Below, piece by piece: positions 53,399-63,944 of a stretch of 64,000 nt of DNA. The translations under genes were made by a program, and so were the position numbers. Location: NCBI GenBank assembly GCA_964035575.1, contig OZ037868.1, positions 434,001-498,000 of the forward strand. Direction: 5' to 3'. Under the pieces are notes generated by a model. That model was not told the DNA's origin. It was given only the letters and a program-made list of their open reading frames with translations, and did no database searches. How positions within the stretch are numbered: the stretch's first letter is position 1; each line of letters opens with the position of its first letter. The stretch comes from Rhynchopus sp. YZ270_cl-10 (Eukaryota; Euglenozoa; Diplonemea; Diplonemida; Diplonemidae).

Positions 53399-55693
53399 TC
53401 AGCACTCAATGGTAAGGTCTGTGTGCATGGTTCCGGCAAGCTCGTTCGACATGAAGGAGAACACAACCTCCTTCTGCGTTCCCTTCTCACGGTTGCACCA
53501 GCGTGCTGTCGGCACAACAATGGTCTTGGTCGCGTGGGCTGCAATGGTACCCATCTTGTGGGTCTCGTCCTTCGACGGTGTGGAGTAGTGCACGAAGCAG
53601 TGTGTCAGTGCGATGGCGAGCGGGTTTGTGAAGCTCACAGTCGCAGTGCCGTCCTTGAGGAGTGTCGCCACAGGGTTCGGGGTCGCAAGCTCAAACTTGT
53701 TTGCGTGCGAGTACATGACCATCCCAATCATGTTGCGCACCTCAAGTGTGACGCGCAGCGTGTTTGTCTTCGCAAGGAAGGGCGCGTACACAGCCTCGGG
53801 CACAACAATCGACGCAGCCTTCCCGTTTGGCGACACAACCGCAAGGGCGACGTCGAGGTCCGCAATCTTCACCCCGGTGTAGGACACAGCCTCCACCACG
53901 AAGACAGCCTGCGCACCCCCGCGTCCGCCGTTCAGCTTCACACCCCCAGTCGACACGGCGTGGAACTGCACGTCGCCCCCGGCAGCAAGGCTCCCCGCCT
54001 TGAGGGCGAACCCTGCCAGGTCGTCGTAGCGGCGCGACGTCATGCGGCTTCCCTTCCCGAGGGCAGAGGCCTCGCGCTCAGTGGTCAGCGGGCTGTCGTG
54101 CTTCTTGTACTCGGTCGTGATGTCCATGCGGCAGGTGTGGCCGGACCCAGTGCACCCAGGCTGCTTGGTCGAGATGTAGCGCCCGACGTCGGAGTAGATG
54201 TACTGCCCGTTGCGGATCACAATCCCGTTTGTCTCAGACACCACAAAGGTCTGGTCGTAGCTCGACCCGTGCGCCACGTTGTCCGCCATCTGCGGGAGGG
54301 ACGCAGGCCCCATCTGGTACTTCCCGTCCGAGTACTCCTGCGGGGTTGCGTCAATGGCGTTCCACTGCACGTAGTTCGCTGCAGACGAGATGTCCGGGCG
54401 CGACATCTTCGCGTCGACCCAGGCGTGGAAGTTCCAGATCGAGTCTGCCGTGCGCTCGTCAATGTAGAAGTCGAACGGCTTCGCCTCGTGCGCACTGCGG
54501 AAGTTCGTGATCGGGCGTGCCGCAACTCCCAGGGTGCGCATCGTCGTGGTCAGCAGGCACGCAAACACCCAGCACTGTCCGTACTTCACAGACGCGTGGT
54601 TTGCGTCAGACCACGCCTTCAGGATGTCACGCGACCCGGTCCACACCCACGGAGCCGTCCCTCCTGCGTAGTTCCCGTCCCAGCGTCCCTGCAGCACACC
54701 CTGCGACACACCCGAGTTCAGCAGGTACGTCATCGCACGCGACACCTCAACGGCGCTCGACCTGTCCACAGACGACGGCATGCGCGACACCAGCTCCATC
54801 ACGTAGTTCAGCACGTCGTACTGGCCAAACGCCCACGCAGACGACCCTGCACCCTGCCCCAGCGTCTCGGAGTATACGTCCCCGTACCAGTAGCGCCCGT
54901 TCTCGTTCTCTAGGTACTCCGCACGCTCCGCAGCGTCTGCCACGTAGGTCTGCGTGTCCGCCGCCTTGTACGGGTTGAAGAGCACAGCCACCGTTCCGTA
55001 GCTCTCTCCGTTCAGCGTCAGGGTGAACCGTCCGACGTCCGCCGTCGCAGGCACAGCCACAGCCCACACCGTTGCGCTTGTTGCTGTCGCCGTCAGTGCC
55101 ACACCCCCGAGTGCCGCTGTGAACGACGCAGGCGCTGCCCCGACCAGCTCCACCTCAAACGTCTGCCCACGGCGCAGCACCAGCACGTCCGACGTCGTGA
55201 ACCCCGCAGTCGTGTAGAACTGCGACGTCGCGTGTGCAGCCAGGTTCGCCGTCACCCGCAGCCCGAAGATCTGCGCCCCGGAGGACCCACTCTCGCACGT
55301 CAGCGTCGACGCACTGCACGTCCTCCCAAGCGTGTCCGGGCTCCCGTCGCAGTACAACGTCTGCCCAGAGCGGTCGCAGTCAGGGTCCCACGCACCGCAG
55401 TCGCAGTCGCAGCCATCGTTTGCGTTGTAGTACGCTTGGTTGCAGGTGAAGGTAGCCGTCGACGGCGCCTCACACGCCAGCGTGTCCTTGTTGCACACAC
55501 GGCCCTGCGAGTCCGCGCCACCCTCGCAGTACAGCTGCTGGTTCGCAAGGTCGCAGTCCGGGTCCCACTCCCCACAGGCGCAGTCACACCCGTCGTTTGC
55601 GTTGAAGTACGACTGGTCGCACGTCCACGCACCCTCGACAGAGGATACAGCAAGGCAGCTTGCTGCCAGCAGCACTGCAGATGCGTGTCTCAT
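53399..55693 (-). CDS. Secreted animal-type transglutaminase with Cys-rich repeats (764 aa)
   Basis: Ca-dependent protein crosslinking enzyme by homology (Gln-Lys isopeptide bonds), probably extracellular. Signal peptide about 1-22 (MRHASAVLLAASCLAVSSVE). Two Cys-rich repeats (25-75, 84-133) with NANDGCDCxCGxWDPDCD. Transglutaminase N domain about 140-240, core 241-460 with FNPYKAAD, GVLQGRWDGNYAGGTAPWVW and catalytic triad Cys374 (YGQCWVFA), His423 (NFHAWVDA) and Asp448 (WNAIDATPQE). Two C-terminal beta-barrels follow to residue 764. All active-site residues are present, so it should be active. Start at 55693 gives the signal peptide; the frame is open upstream to 55906 without support. Leader upstream is A/C-rich, as in the Cys-rich genes. 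Intronless and markedly GC-rich. Confidence 0.92.
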   Translation of the reverse strand: MRHASAVLLAASCLAVSSVEGAWTCDQSYFNANDGCDCACGEWDPDCDLANQQLYCEGGADSQGRVCNKDTLACEAPSTATFTCNQAYYNANDGCDCDCGAWDPDCDRSGQTLYCDGSPDTLGRTCSASTLTCESGSSGAQIFGLRVTANLAAHATSQFYTTAGFTTSDVLVLRRGQTFEVELVGAAPASFTAALGGVALTATATSATVWAVAVPATADVGRFTLTLNGESYGTVAVLFNPYKAADTQTYVADAAERAEYLENENGRYWYGDVYSETLGQGAGSSAWAFGQYDVLNYVMELVSRMPSSVDRSSAVEVSRAMTYLLNSGVSQGVLQGRWDGNYAGGTAPWVWTGSRDILKAWSDANHASVKYGQCWVFACLLTTTMRTLGVAARPITNFRSAHEAKPFDFYIDERTADSIWNFHAWVDAKMSRPDISSAANYVQWNAIDATPQEYSDGKYQMGPASLPQMADNVAHGSSYDQTFVVSETNGIVIRNGQYIYSDVGRYISTKQPGCTGSGHTCRMDITTEYKKHDSPLTTEREASALGKGSRMTSRRYDDLAGFALKAGSLAAGGDVQFHAVSTGGVKLNGGRGGAQAVFVVEAVSYTGVKIADLDVALAVVSPNGKAASIVVPEAVYAPFLAKTNTLRVTLEVRNMIGMVMYSHANKFELATPNPVATLLKDGTATVSFTNPLAIALTHCFVHYSTPSKDETHKMGTIAAHATKTIVVPTARWCNREKGTQKEVVFSFMSNELAGTMHTDLTIEC

Positions 55694-57792
55694 GGTGGCT
55701 CCGGTGTTGTTGTGTCTTTCCTGTCTGTTACAGAATTCTGTATGGTGTGGTGTGGTGGTTTGAATGCCTAGTGAGGGTAATTCTTGCGCAGAATATGGCC
55801 CTTTGTGGTGTGGTGGTGTGGTGTACACGACGCCGCATGTCAACATGACGCGACATATGACATCGTACAACGATGATATGTGCACATGCCATTTCGCATG
55901 TGTCATGCTGACGTGTCACGCTGACATGAGGCGTCGTGTATAGTGGGTCCAGGCGGGGGGGAGGAGGGTGGGAGGTGAGGCGCAATGGTTGGAAATGAAG
56001 GAACGATGAGCGGGAGCAGAGGCGGGCATCCTTAGAGCGATGTTCAACGAGGCGCCGTCCGCTGATACTACGAGCGGAAGAAGAGGACACTTCATCGACA
56101 ACGCATGCGACGAAGAGGAAACGGAAAGAACGCAGCAGATGTTTTGTACAGCGCCAGGTGCGCGTTGTTGTATATGGGGTAAAACGGTACGTAGGCCAAC
56201 GATTTGAATTTGGCTTTATTTTTTCCCTTTTTTTGTATAGTCCCTGTTGAACACATTGTTTTGTTTTTCCTTTTTGCTTCCAACACTTTTTTATTCATTT
56301 TTTTTTTCTGCGAAGTGTGAGGGGAGAATAAAACATTACGAAAAAACCCTCCGCCATCTTTGCAAGCTTCATACACAGTGGTTTGGTTTTTCTCCTCACA
56401 TTTTTTTCTTTTTTTTTTTTTTTTTGCTTTGTTCAGGGTATTTCCTAATTTGCTTCCGCTTCCGGGGATTTGGAAAAAATTGGCCAGGGAAAAAATTTGC
56501 GGGAAAAAATTAGGGACGTATTTAAAGTGCTTATTTTTTGATATTTTCCCGAAAAAAGTATATTCGCTGTTCTGGATCGCTCCAATCATTCAAATAAAGC
56601 AGTTTTCGGGAATTTTTATTTTTACCGATGTTGGGTACCGTGCGCCTGCGGCGCTGCCTGTTCCTACCAGTTTCTACAGGCAAACACTTGGCCCCCTTTA
56701 CCTTACACTGACGGGTTTTGACCAAAACCAAGGACTTGTCCATTTCGTCAAATTGACCCCACCACAGAACGGGCGGATTCCGGAAATGCAAATGCCGGTG
56801 TTTTCGGGCATTTTCATGTTTTCAGGATCAGGGAGAGAAAATCTGGGTTGTGGGATTTACCTGGTCCCCTTTTCCTTACACTCATTTTGACCAACACCAA
56901 GAACTTGGCCATTTCGGCAAATTGACCCCACCACAGCGCGGACGGATTCCGGAAATGCCATTCGCGGTGTGTTTTGGGCCTGAAAACCTACCGTTTCTTC
57001 AGGGAAAAAATTTGCTTCCGGATGTCGAAATTTTCCGGAAAAGTTCCGAAATTAGGAAACACCCTGGCTTTGTTGCTGGTATGCGAGCAGGGTTCTCCTA
57101 CCATCCTCATTGTTCCCCGCATCCAACGTCTACTATTTTGGTGTCTCTCTTGGTTAGTGTGTTTATTTATTGTACCGTGGTTCGACATATTGCTGTATTC
57201 AGTTGCACATCCCCCTATCACAGACGTACGAAAATGTACTGCAGAACAAACTATTTCAGACAAAAAAAAATTCATTGACACGGTATGTTGAGCATTTACT
57301 CCATACTATTTTACCCATTGACGATCTCGGCTGAAACGACACAGTTGGGGCACACATGACACACTGGTACTGAAAATAAAACAAATTGGCAACGTGCCGC
57401 CTCTACTCAATGCCGGCACGGATTCAGAGCAAATTAATGAATCCCGAAGGATGCATATCGAAACAAATGTTGAAGGCTGAATGGGCGCGTTCCAAGACAC
57501 GCAAGCAACAGCTTTTTTCAACATATTGGAGGGCGGGGCAGGTGGGGAAGAGGAGGTGGGGAGAGGGAGGGAGGGGGGGAGGGAGGGGGGAGACAACACA
57601 CTGATAAATTGTCACTCACAACAGTACGAATCTATTTTTGATGAGATGAACATAAGCCTCTCTTGTGCTTCGTTAGATCACAATCATTGTCATAAAGTAT
57701 CAGCTGTACGGCGTTCATGGGGTTGTCGGGGCAATGGCATTTCCCCAGCCTGAGTTCAAAAGTATGTCGCTGCGCAGTGTTCGATGAATGGT
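55694..57792. other. Spacer 5' of transglutaminase
   Basis: Two copies of the dispersed GACCCCACCACAG...CGGATTCCGG motif (56739-56795, 56909-56961), one GTACCGTGCGCCTGCGGCGC motif (56635-56654), a GAGAATAAAACATTAYGAAA block shared with 17512, and a GAGGGAGG-rich stretch at 57540-57593. A degenerate family i copy at 57641-57678. No gene recognised. Confidence 0.5.
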
Positions 57793-59106
57793 CTAGCATG
57801 CTGGAGTCATGTGAGTGTTCTCGACATCGTTGATGGCATCGTTCTTCTGCTGCACGTACTTGTCCTGCATCGTCTTGGCAGCAGACCTCTTTGTCATCAT
57901 CCACACGGCGAGAGCGATAACAACCAGCACCACTCCAATGCCAGTTCCAATCAGGATCCAAGCGTAGAGAGGAAGCCCGCTGCTGCCCTTAGGTGCAAGG
58001 CCAGCGTTAGGGAGGACAATCTGGATCGCGTCGTTCACGCACTTCATACCACCGTGTGCCACACAGTTGATCAGGTCGAAGCATGCTTGGTCAAATTCGC
58101 CGGAGCAAGCGTTCGGGTCAGCCGTCACGCACTTCTCCATGTTGTGCTCACAGGTGCTCAGGTCTGACTTCAGTGCCTCAATGTGCTCCCCCTGAACTGA
58201 ACACATCAGCGCCTTCCCCACTGCGCAGTCCTGGTTGATGACGCCATCCTCTCCGCAAAGGGTCATGAAGGACTGTGTGCAGTCGGCAGTCTGCTTCACC
58301 GACGATGGGATGAAGCGCGTGGGGATGAGGTCGTACCCGGCACACTCGTTGATGCCCTCACCCATACACTTCACCTGCAGAGCACACTTGTCGGGTGTGT
58401 CACCAGCCTCCAGCTTGCATTCCACAGGCTTCTGGCAGGCTGTGATCTTCTTGCCCATGCACTGGTAGTTGGGAAGGCCGAGGAACATCTTGATTTTACC
58501 GTTTGTGTAGTCCTTGAGCAGGCCAGTCTCGAGTCCACATACGATGACTGAGGCAATCCCGCACCCGATCTCGGCACTCTCTGACTGCAGGTTCCCAGTA
58601 CATGTGGTCGTGTTGTCGTTCATGTTCTTGGCCACGCAGTCGTTGAAGGGCTCGAAGTCGTACCCCAGCATCTGCTCACTGGTCTTCATGTCAGCAAGCG
58701 GGAAGACGTCGGCCTTCAGGCAGGTGTTCACAACAGTCGCAGCACACCTGACCTCGTTGAGGCAAGAAGAGGTGTCTTTGCACTCGACGCCGCAGTCCAT
58801 AGTCTTATCCAGAAGGCACTCGTACGCGGCACGCGACTTGTCAGGGGACGACAGCGCAGGAAGGTTGAAAAAGGCAATGTCCCCCATGGCTGTGTACTCC
58901 TGAACGCAGGAGAGGCCTGTGGCGATCAGCTGGCCTGCCTTCCTCTGACAGTTGGCTGCCAAGGGACTGTCCCCACAGTTGAAGTCTCCTGTGTTCTCGT
59001 CAAATCCTGCCGCCTCCAGCGCCTTCTGAGCGCATTTTGTGAAATCCTCGAAGTCATACGCCTGAACGGCCACGACACACAGCGGGAGCATCAGGGCACG
59101 CATCAT
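57793..59106 (-). CDS. Cys-rich type I membrane protein C (437 aa)
   Basis: Third paralogue. Signal peptide MMRALMLPLCVVAVQA, Cys-rich ectodomain, transmembrane helix LYAWILIGTGIGVVLVVIAL near residue 380, tail ending NDVENTHMTPAC as in A. Ectodomain residues about 160-185 (NMNDNTTTCTGNLQSESAEI) are unique to C and D and include a potential N-glycosylation site. Stop is TAG, whereas A and D use TGA, because the duplication breakpoint falls at the stop codon. Confidence 0.8.
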   Translation of the reverse strand: MMRALMLPLCVVAVQAYDFEDFTKCAQKALEAAGFDENTGDFNCGDSPLAANCQRKAGQLIATGLSCVQEYTAMGDIAFFNLPALSSPDKSRAAYECLLDKTMDCGVECKDTSSCLNEVRCAATVVNTCLKADVFPLADMKTSEQMLGYDFEPFNDCVAKNMNDNTTTCTGNLQSESAEIGCGIASVIVCGLETGLLKDYTNGKIKMFLGLPNYQCMGKKITACQKPVECKLEAGDTPDKCALQVKCMGEGINECAGYDLIPTRFIPSSVKQTADCTQSFMTLCGEDGVINQDCAVGKALMCSVQGEHIEALKSDLSTCEHNMEKCVTADPNACSGEFDQACFDLINCVAHGGMKCVNDAIQIVLPNAGLAPKGSSGLPLYAWILIGTGIGVVLVVIALAVWMMTKRSAAKTMQDKYVQQKNDAINDVENTHMTPAC

Positions 59107-60088
59107 TGTTGTGGTGTTGTTCTGTTGGTGTTGTGGGTGGTGGAATCATCTTGCTGTGTTGCCTTTCCCCCTCCCTGCCATTCCATTGCTCGAAAAATGG
59201 TGCAGTTTTTTTTTTTTTTGGGTCATACTTTGTTTGTTTGCTTTTTTGCATTTTCCAAGAAATGGATCCGGTGGGCTAAAAGAGGAAGCTACCTTCCTAA
59301 ACGTGCATGCAACTGGAAAAAAATGAGGTGTCGTTTCTCACCGTTTTATCATTGAAATGAAATTGCTTTGCTACACTCCAATGCGGTTGCCCCGTATTTT
59401 ATTTTGATTTGATAAATTGTTGGAGTAGTGCAGTTGCCTCGGTTGTGTTGCCACAGTTGTGCAATCTCCACTGTCCAAAAAGTTCACTCACGAAAAGGCC
59501 TCTGCATTTTATTGTTGTCGCTGTATTATATAGGAGAAAAAAACTAACCAATTCGGGGAAATTCCTGCGCGAAACTCCAAGTTTGACCCATCATCGACCA
59601 TTCACCCGCAAAACCCTGGTGAACACATGTCGGAGAGCATTTATTTGGACATTGAGGGAAACAAATTACACAAACTTTCCGTTTGAACTTGCTTGGGGAG
59701 GGGTGTGGCTCTGTCTACACCATAATACCTTCTCTTTTATAGTACTCCACTTGATCACAAAAGAAAATTATACTGTCACATTTCAAATTCTAGAGACTAA
59801 TCAAACACATTTACATAGAAGCTGGGAGAGATAAAAAGGCTCTGCTCATTGTAAGATGTGGGTGGATCTCTTTGAAGTGTTATGTCATGTGCATTCAATT
59901 CTTATAGAAAAGAAGGCAATGATCGTGCAAAAACAAAACAAAAAACAAAAAATAAAAACTTCGCGAAAAGCTGGTTGAGCGCCAAGGCCCACACAACTTC
60001 TGAAAAATAAAACCGGGGAAAAATCTGACCGCCACACTATCGTATTTTTTTTCATTGCATTTTTTTTTTTTTTTACTTGGGTTTACTA
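59107..60088. other. Spacer 5' of Cys-rich gene C, with segment homologous to 42930-44230
   Basis: 59415-59473 matches the core of the insert 774-1099. 59520-60050 matches blocks 3' of gene A. No gene recognised. Confidence 0.6.
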
Positions 60089-60139
60089 CAGGGCAGGAGC
60101 TTGGAATATGGGTTTGGGGCAAAATCGGGTCAAATTCTG

Positions 60140-60364
60140 TTAAATCGGGTCAGGTCCCGAGCTTTTCCGCCTTCGGCGGAAAAGCTCTTGTGAAGACAAA
60201 CACATGCAGAATGAGAAGGCGCGTTTCACAAAATGGTACACGTTGATGATACACAAGTGTTGCACCACCCCCGCGGAATGCATGTTGCCCTTGACACTGG
60301 CGATGATGTCATCAAGGTAGGGTTGCGCAATGGAGGTGTGGAATGTGTGTAGGCCCTCGCCAGT
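60140..60364 (-). pseudogene. Coding-like fragment inside hAT-like element
   Basis: 74-codon frame without a clear start; GLHTFHTSIAQPYLDDIIAS then VKGNMHSAGVVQHLCIINVY looks like genuine protein. A neighbouring frame upstream (60467-60706, KRDAELDLAVGFWRELTIQI) also looks protein-like. I do not recognise either as hAT transposase; they could be a captured host gene fragment or a diverged transposase. Identical in the second copy (63270-63494). Confidence 0.3.
60159..60187. repeat. Perfect 13-bp stem, 3-base loop hairpin
   Basis: GAGCTTTTCCGCC, loop TTC, GGCGGAAAAGCTC. Copy at 63289-63317. Confidence 0.9.
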
Positions 60365-60919
60365 TCAGGTACTCTCTCTGGGCAGGTGTCTCCTTCGAGC
60401 AAACGTCGGAGGGCGTTCCGTATCCCCGGCAAGACTTGTCACTGTCTGAGCCCCTCTTTTGGTGTGTCACCCAGCGAGTTGATCCAATATCTGGATCGTC
60501 AGCTCGCGCCAGAAACCAACGGCTAGGTCGAGTTCGGCATCCCTCTTGGGTTCGGGTTTGATCGGGGTGGAACGCGCGTTTGAGGGCATTCTGGCTTCAT
60601 TGAGCTTCGTGCTCGTCGCGGTGGGGTCACATAGTAGTTCCTCATCCTTCTCAGACCCCCTCATGCGACAAGTAGAGTACCCTATTTTTTGGATTTTTTC
60701 CCTCAAAAATCTATAGTTTTTTTTTTTTTTTTTTGCCCTGACCCGTTTTTTTCCATGGGGCCGAAGGAAATCGGGTCAATCTGACCCGATTTAACCCCCA
60801 AGCTCCTCCCCTGGTTTACTAGTTCACGTCCTTTTGTTCTGCCTGGGCAGCGTGGCTGTCTTCTTTGTCTAGGTGTGAACTAGCCCGGGTTCTGGTCCCG
60901 GACGGTGCCTTTTTTTTGC

Positions 60920-62236
60920 TCAGCATGCTGGAGTCATGTGAGTGTTCTCGACATCTTCGTTGATGGCATCGTTCTTCTGCTGCACGTACTTGTCCTGCAT
61001 CGTCTTGGCAGCAGACCTCTTTGTCATCATCCACACGGCGAGAGCGATAACAACCAGCACCACTCCAATGCCAGTTCCAATCAGGATCCAAGCGTAGAGA
61101 GGAAGCCCGCTGCTGCCCTTAGGTGCAAGGCCAGCGTTAGGGAGGACAATCTGGATCGCGTCGTTCACGCACTTCATACCACCGTGTGCCACACAGTTGA
61201 TCAGGTCGAAGCATGCTTGGTCAAATTCGCCGGAGCAAGCGTTCGGGTCAGCCGTCACGCACTTCTCCATGTTGTGCTCACAGGTGCTCAGGTCTGACTT
61301 CAGTGCCTCAATGTGCTCCCCCTGAACTGAACACATCAGCGCCTTCCCCACTGCGCAGTCCTGGTTGATGACGCCATCCTCTCCGCAAAGGGTCATGAAG
61401 GACTGTGTGCAGTCGGCAGTCTGCTTCACCGACGATGGGATGAAGCGCGTGGGGATGAGGTCGTACCCGGCACACTCGTTGATGCCCTCACCCATACACT
61501 TCACCTGCAGAGCACACTTGTCGGGTGTGTCACCAGCCTCCAGCTTGCATTCCACAGGCTTCTGGCAGGCTGTGATCTTCTTGCCCATGCACTGGTAGTT
61601 GGGAAGGCCGAGGAACATCTTGATTTTACCGTTTGTGTAGTCCTTGAGCAGGCCAGTCTCGAGTCCACATACGATGACTGAGGCAATCCCGCACCCGATC
61701 TCGGCACTCTCTGACTGCAGGTTCCCAGTACATGTGGTCGTGTTGTCGTTCATGTTCTTGGCCACGCAGTCGTTGAAGGGCTCGAAGTCGTACCCCAGCA
61801 TCTGCTCACTGGTCTTCATGTCAGCAAGCGGGAAGACGTCGGCCTTCAGGCAGGTGTTCACAACAGTCGCAGCACACCTGACCTCGTTGAGGCAAGAAGA
61901 GGTGTCTTTGCACTCGACGCCGCAGTCCATAGTCTTATCCAGAAGGCACTCGTACGCGGCACGCGACTTGTCAGGGGACGACAGCGCAGGAAGGTTGAAA
62001 AAGGCAATGTCCCCCATGGCTGTGTACTCCTGAACGCAGGAGAGGCCTGTGGCGATCAGCTGGCCTGCCTTCCTCTGACAGTTGGCTGCCAAGGGACTGT
62101 CCCCACAGTTGAAGTCTCCTGTGTTCTCGTCAAATCCTGCCGCCTCCAGCGCCTTCTGAGCGCATTTTGTGAAATCCTCGAAGTCATACGCCTGAACGGC
62201 CACGACACACAGCGGGAGCATCAGGGCACGCATCAT
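60920..62236 (-). CDS. Cys-rich type I membrane protein D (438 aa), near-identical to C
   Basis: Differs from protein C by one inserted Glu in the cytosolic tail (INEDVENTHMTPAC versus INDVENTHMTPAC); otherwise the translated proteins are the same. Its stop (TGA) and 3' edge resemble gene A. Very recent duplicate or gene-converted copy, same leader and start choice as C. Confidence 0.82.
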   Translation of the reverse strand: MMRALMLPLCVVAVQAYDFEDFTKCAQKALEAAGFDENTGDFNCGDSPLAANCQRKAGQLIATGLSCVQEYTAMGDIAFFNLPALSSPDKSRAAYECLLDKTMDCGVECKDTSSCLNEVRCAATVVNTCLKADVFPLADMKTSEQMLGYDFEPFNDCVAKNMNDNTTTCTGNLQSESAEIGCGIASVIVCGLETGLLKDYTNGKIKMFLGLPNYQCMGKKITACQKPVECKLEAGDTPDKCALQVKCMGEGINECAGYDLIPTRFIPSSVKQTADCTQSFMTLCGEDGVINQDCAVGKALMCSVQGEHIEALKSDLSTCEHNMEKCVTADPNACSGEFDQACFDLINCVAHGGMKCVNDAIQIVLPNAGLAPKGSSGLPLYAWILIGTGIGVVLVVIALAVWMMTKRSAAKTMQDKYVQQKNDAINEDVENTHMTPAC

Positions 62237-63218
62237 TGTTGTGGTGTTGTTCTGTTGGTGTTGTGGGTGGTGGAATCATCTTGCTGTGTTGCCTTTCCCC
62301 CTCCCTGCCATTCCATTGCTCGAAAAATGGTGCAGTTTTTTTTTTTTTTGGGTCATACTTTGTTTGTTTGCTTTTTTGCATTTTCCAAGAAATGGATCCG
62401 GTGGGCTAAAAGAGGAAGCTACCTTCCTAAACGTGCATGCAACTGGAAAAAAATGAGGTGTCGTTTCTCACCGTTTTATCATTGAAATGAAATTGCTTTG
62501 CTACACTCCAATGCGGTTGCCCCGTATTTTATTTTGATTTGATAAATTGTTGGAGTAGTGCAGTTGCCTCGGTTGTGTTGCCACAGTTGTGCAATCTCCA
62601 CTGTCCAAAAAGTTCACTCACGAAAAGGCCTCTGCATTTTATTGTTGTCGCTGTATTATATAGGAGAAAAAAACTAACCAATTCGGGGAAATTCCTGCGC
62701 GAAACTCCAAGTTTGACCCATCATCGACCATTCACCCGCAAAACCCTGGTGAACACATGTCGGAGAGCATTTATTTGGACATTGAGGGAAACAAATTACA
62801 CAAACTTTCCGTTTGAACTTGCTTGGGGAGGGGTGTGGCTCTGTCTACACCATAATACCTTCTCTTTTATAGTACTCCACTTGATCACAAAAGAAAATTA
62901 TACTGTCACATTTCAAATTCTAGAGACTAATCAAACACATTTACATAGAAGCTGGGAGAGATAAAAAGGCTCTGCTCATTGTAAGATGTGGGTGGATCTC
63001 TTTGAAGTGTTATGTCATGTGCATTCAATTCTTATAGAAAAGAAGGCAATGATCGTGCAAAAACAAAACAAAAAACAAAAAATAAAAACTTCGCGAAAAG
63101 CTGGTTGAGCGCCAAGGCCCACACAACTTCTGAAAAATAAAACCGGGGAAAAATCTGACCGCCACACTATCGTATTTTTTTTCATTGCATTTTTTTTTTT
63201 TTTTACTTGGGTTTACTA
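62237..63218. other. Spacer 5' of Cys-rich gene D
   Basis: Duplicate of 59107-60088; no gene recognised. Confidence 0.6.
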
Positions 63219-63944
63219 CAGGGCAGGAGCTTGGAATATGGGTTTGGGGCAAAATCGGGTCAAATTCTGTTAAATCGGGTCAGGTCCCGAGCTTTTCCGC
63301 CTTCGGCGGAAAAGCTCTTGTGAAGACAAACACATGCAGAATGAGAAGGCGCGTTTCACAAAATGGTACACGTTGATGATACACAAGTGTTGCACCACCC
63401 CCGCGGAATGCATGTTGCCCTTGACACTGGCGATGATGTCATCAAGGTAGGGTTGCGCAATGGAGGTGTGGAATGTGTGTAGGCCCTCGCCAGTTCAGGT
63501 ACTCTCTCTGGGCAGGTGTCTCCTTCGAGCAAACGTCGGAGGGCGTTCCGTATCCCCGGCAAGACTTGTCACTGTCTGAGCCCCTCTTTTGGTGTGTCAC
63601 CCAGCGAGTTGATCCAATATCTGGATCGTCAGCTCGCGCCAGAAACCAACGGCTAGGTCGAGTTCGGCATCCCTCTTGGGTTCGGGTTTGATCGGGGTGG
63701 AACGCGCGTTTGAGGGCATTCTGGCTTCATTGAGCTTCGTGCTCGTCGCGGTGGGGTCACATAGTAGTTCCTCATCCTTCTCAGACCCCCTCATGCGACA
63801 AGTAGAGTACCCTATTTTTTGGATTTTTTCCCTCAAAAATCTATAGTTTTTTTTTTTTTTTTTTGCCCTGACCCGTTTTTTTCCATGGGGCCGAAGGAAA
63901 TCGGGTCAATCTGACCCGATTTAACCCCCAAGCTCCTCCCCTGG
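63219..63944. mobile_element. 726-bp hAT-like element, copy 2
   Basis: Same element, ends and TSD (63211-63218, 63945-63952) as 60089-60814, carried along by the tandem duplication, so the insertion predates it. Confidence 0.85.

Larger units (their letters stand above)
60089..60814. mobile_element. 726-bp hAT-like element (8-bp TSD), copy 1
   Basis: TSD GTTTACTA at 60081-60088 and 60815-60822. Ends CAGGGCAGGAGCTTGG and (reversed) CAGGGGAGGAGCTTGG. Subterminal AAATCGGGTCA repeats occur at both ends in direct and inverted form. The interior has coding-like minus-strand frames and a perfect hairpin (60159-60187). CAGGG ends and 8-bp TSD indicate hAT. Confidence 0.85.

Noticed and set aside
53369-54913. 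514-codon plus-strand ORF
   Set aside because: Antisense of the GC-rich transglutaminase; His/Arg-rich shadow.
60880-60915. tRNA-like B-box sequence (GGGTTCTGGTCCCGG) as a tRNA or SINE
   Set aside because: No matching acceptor stem or A box upstream at the right distance.
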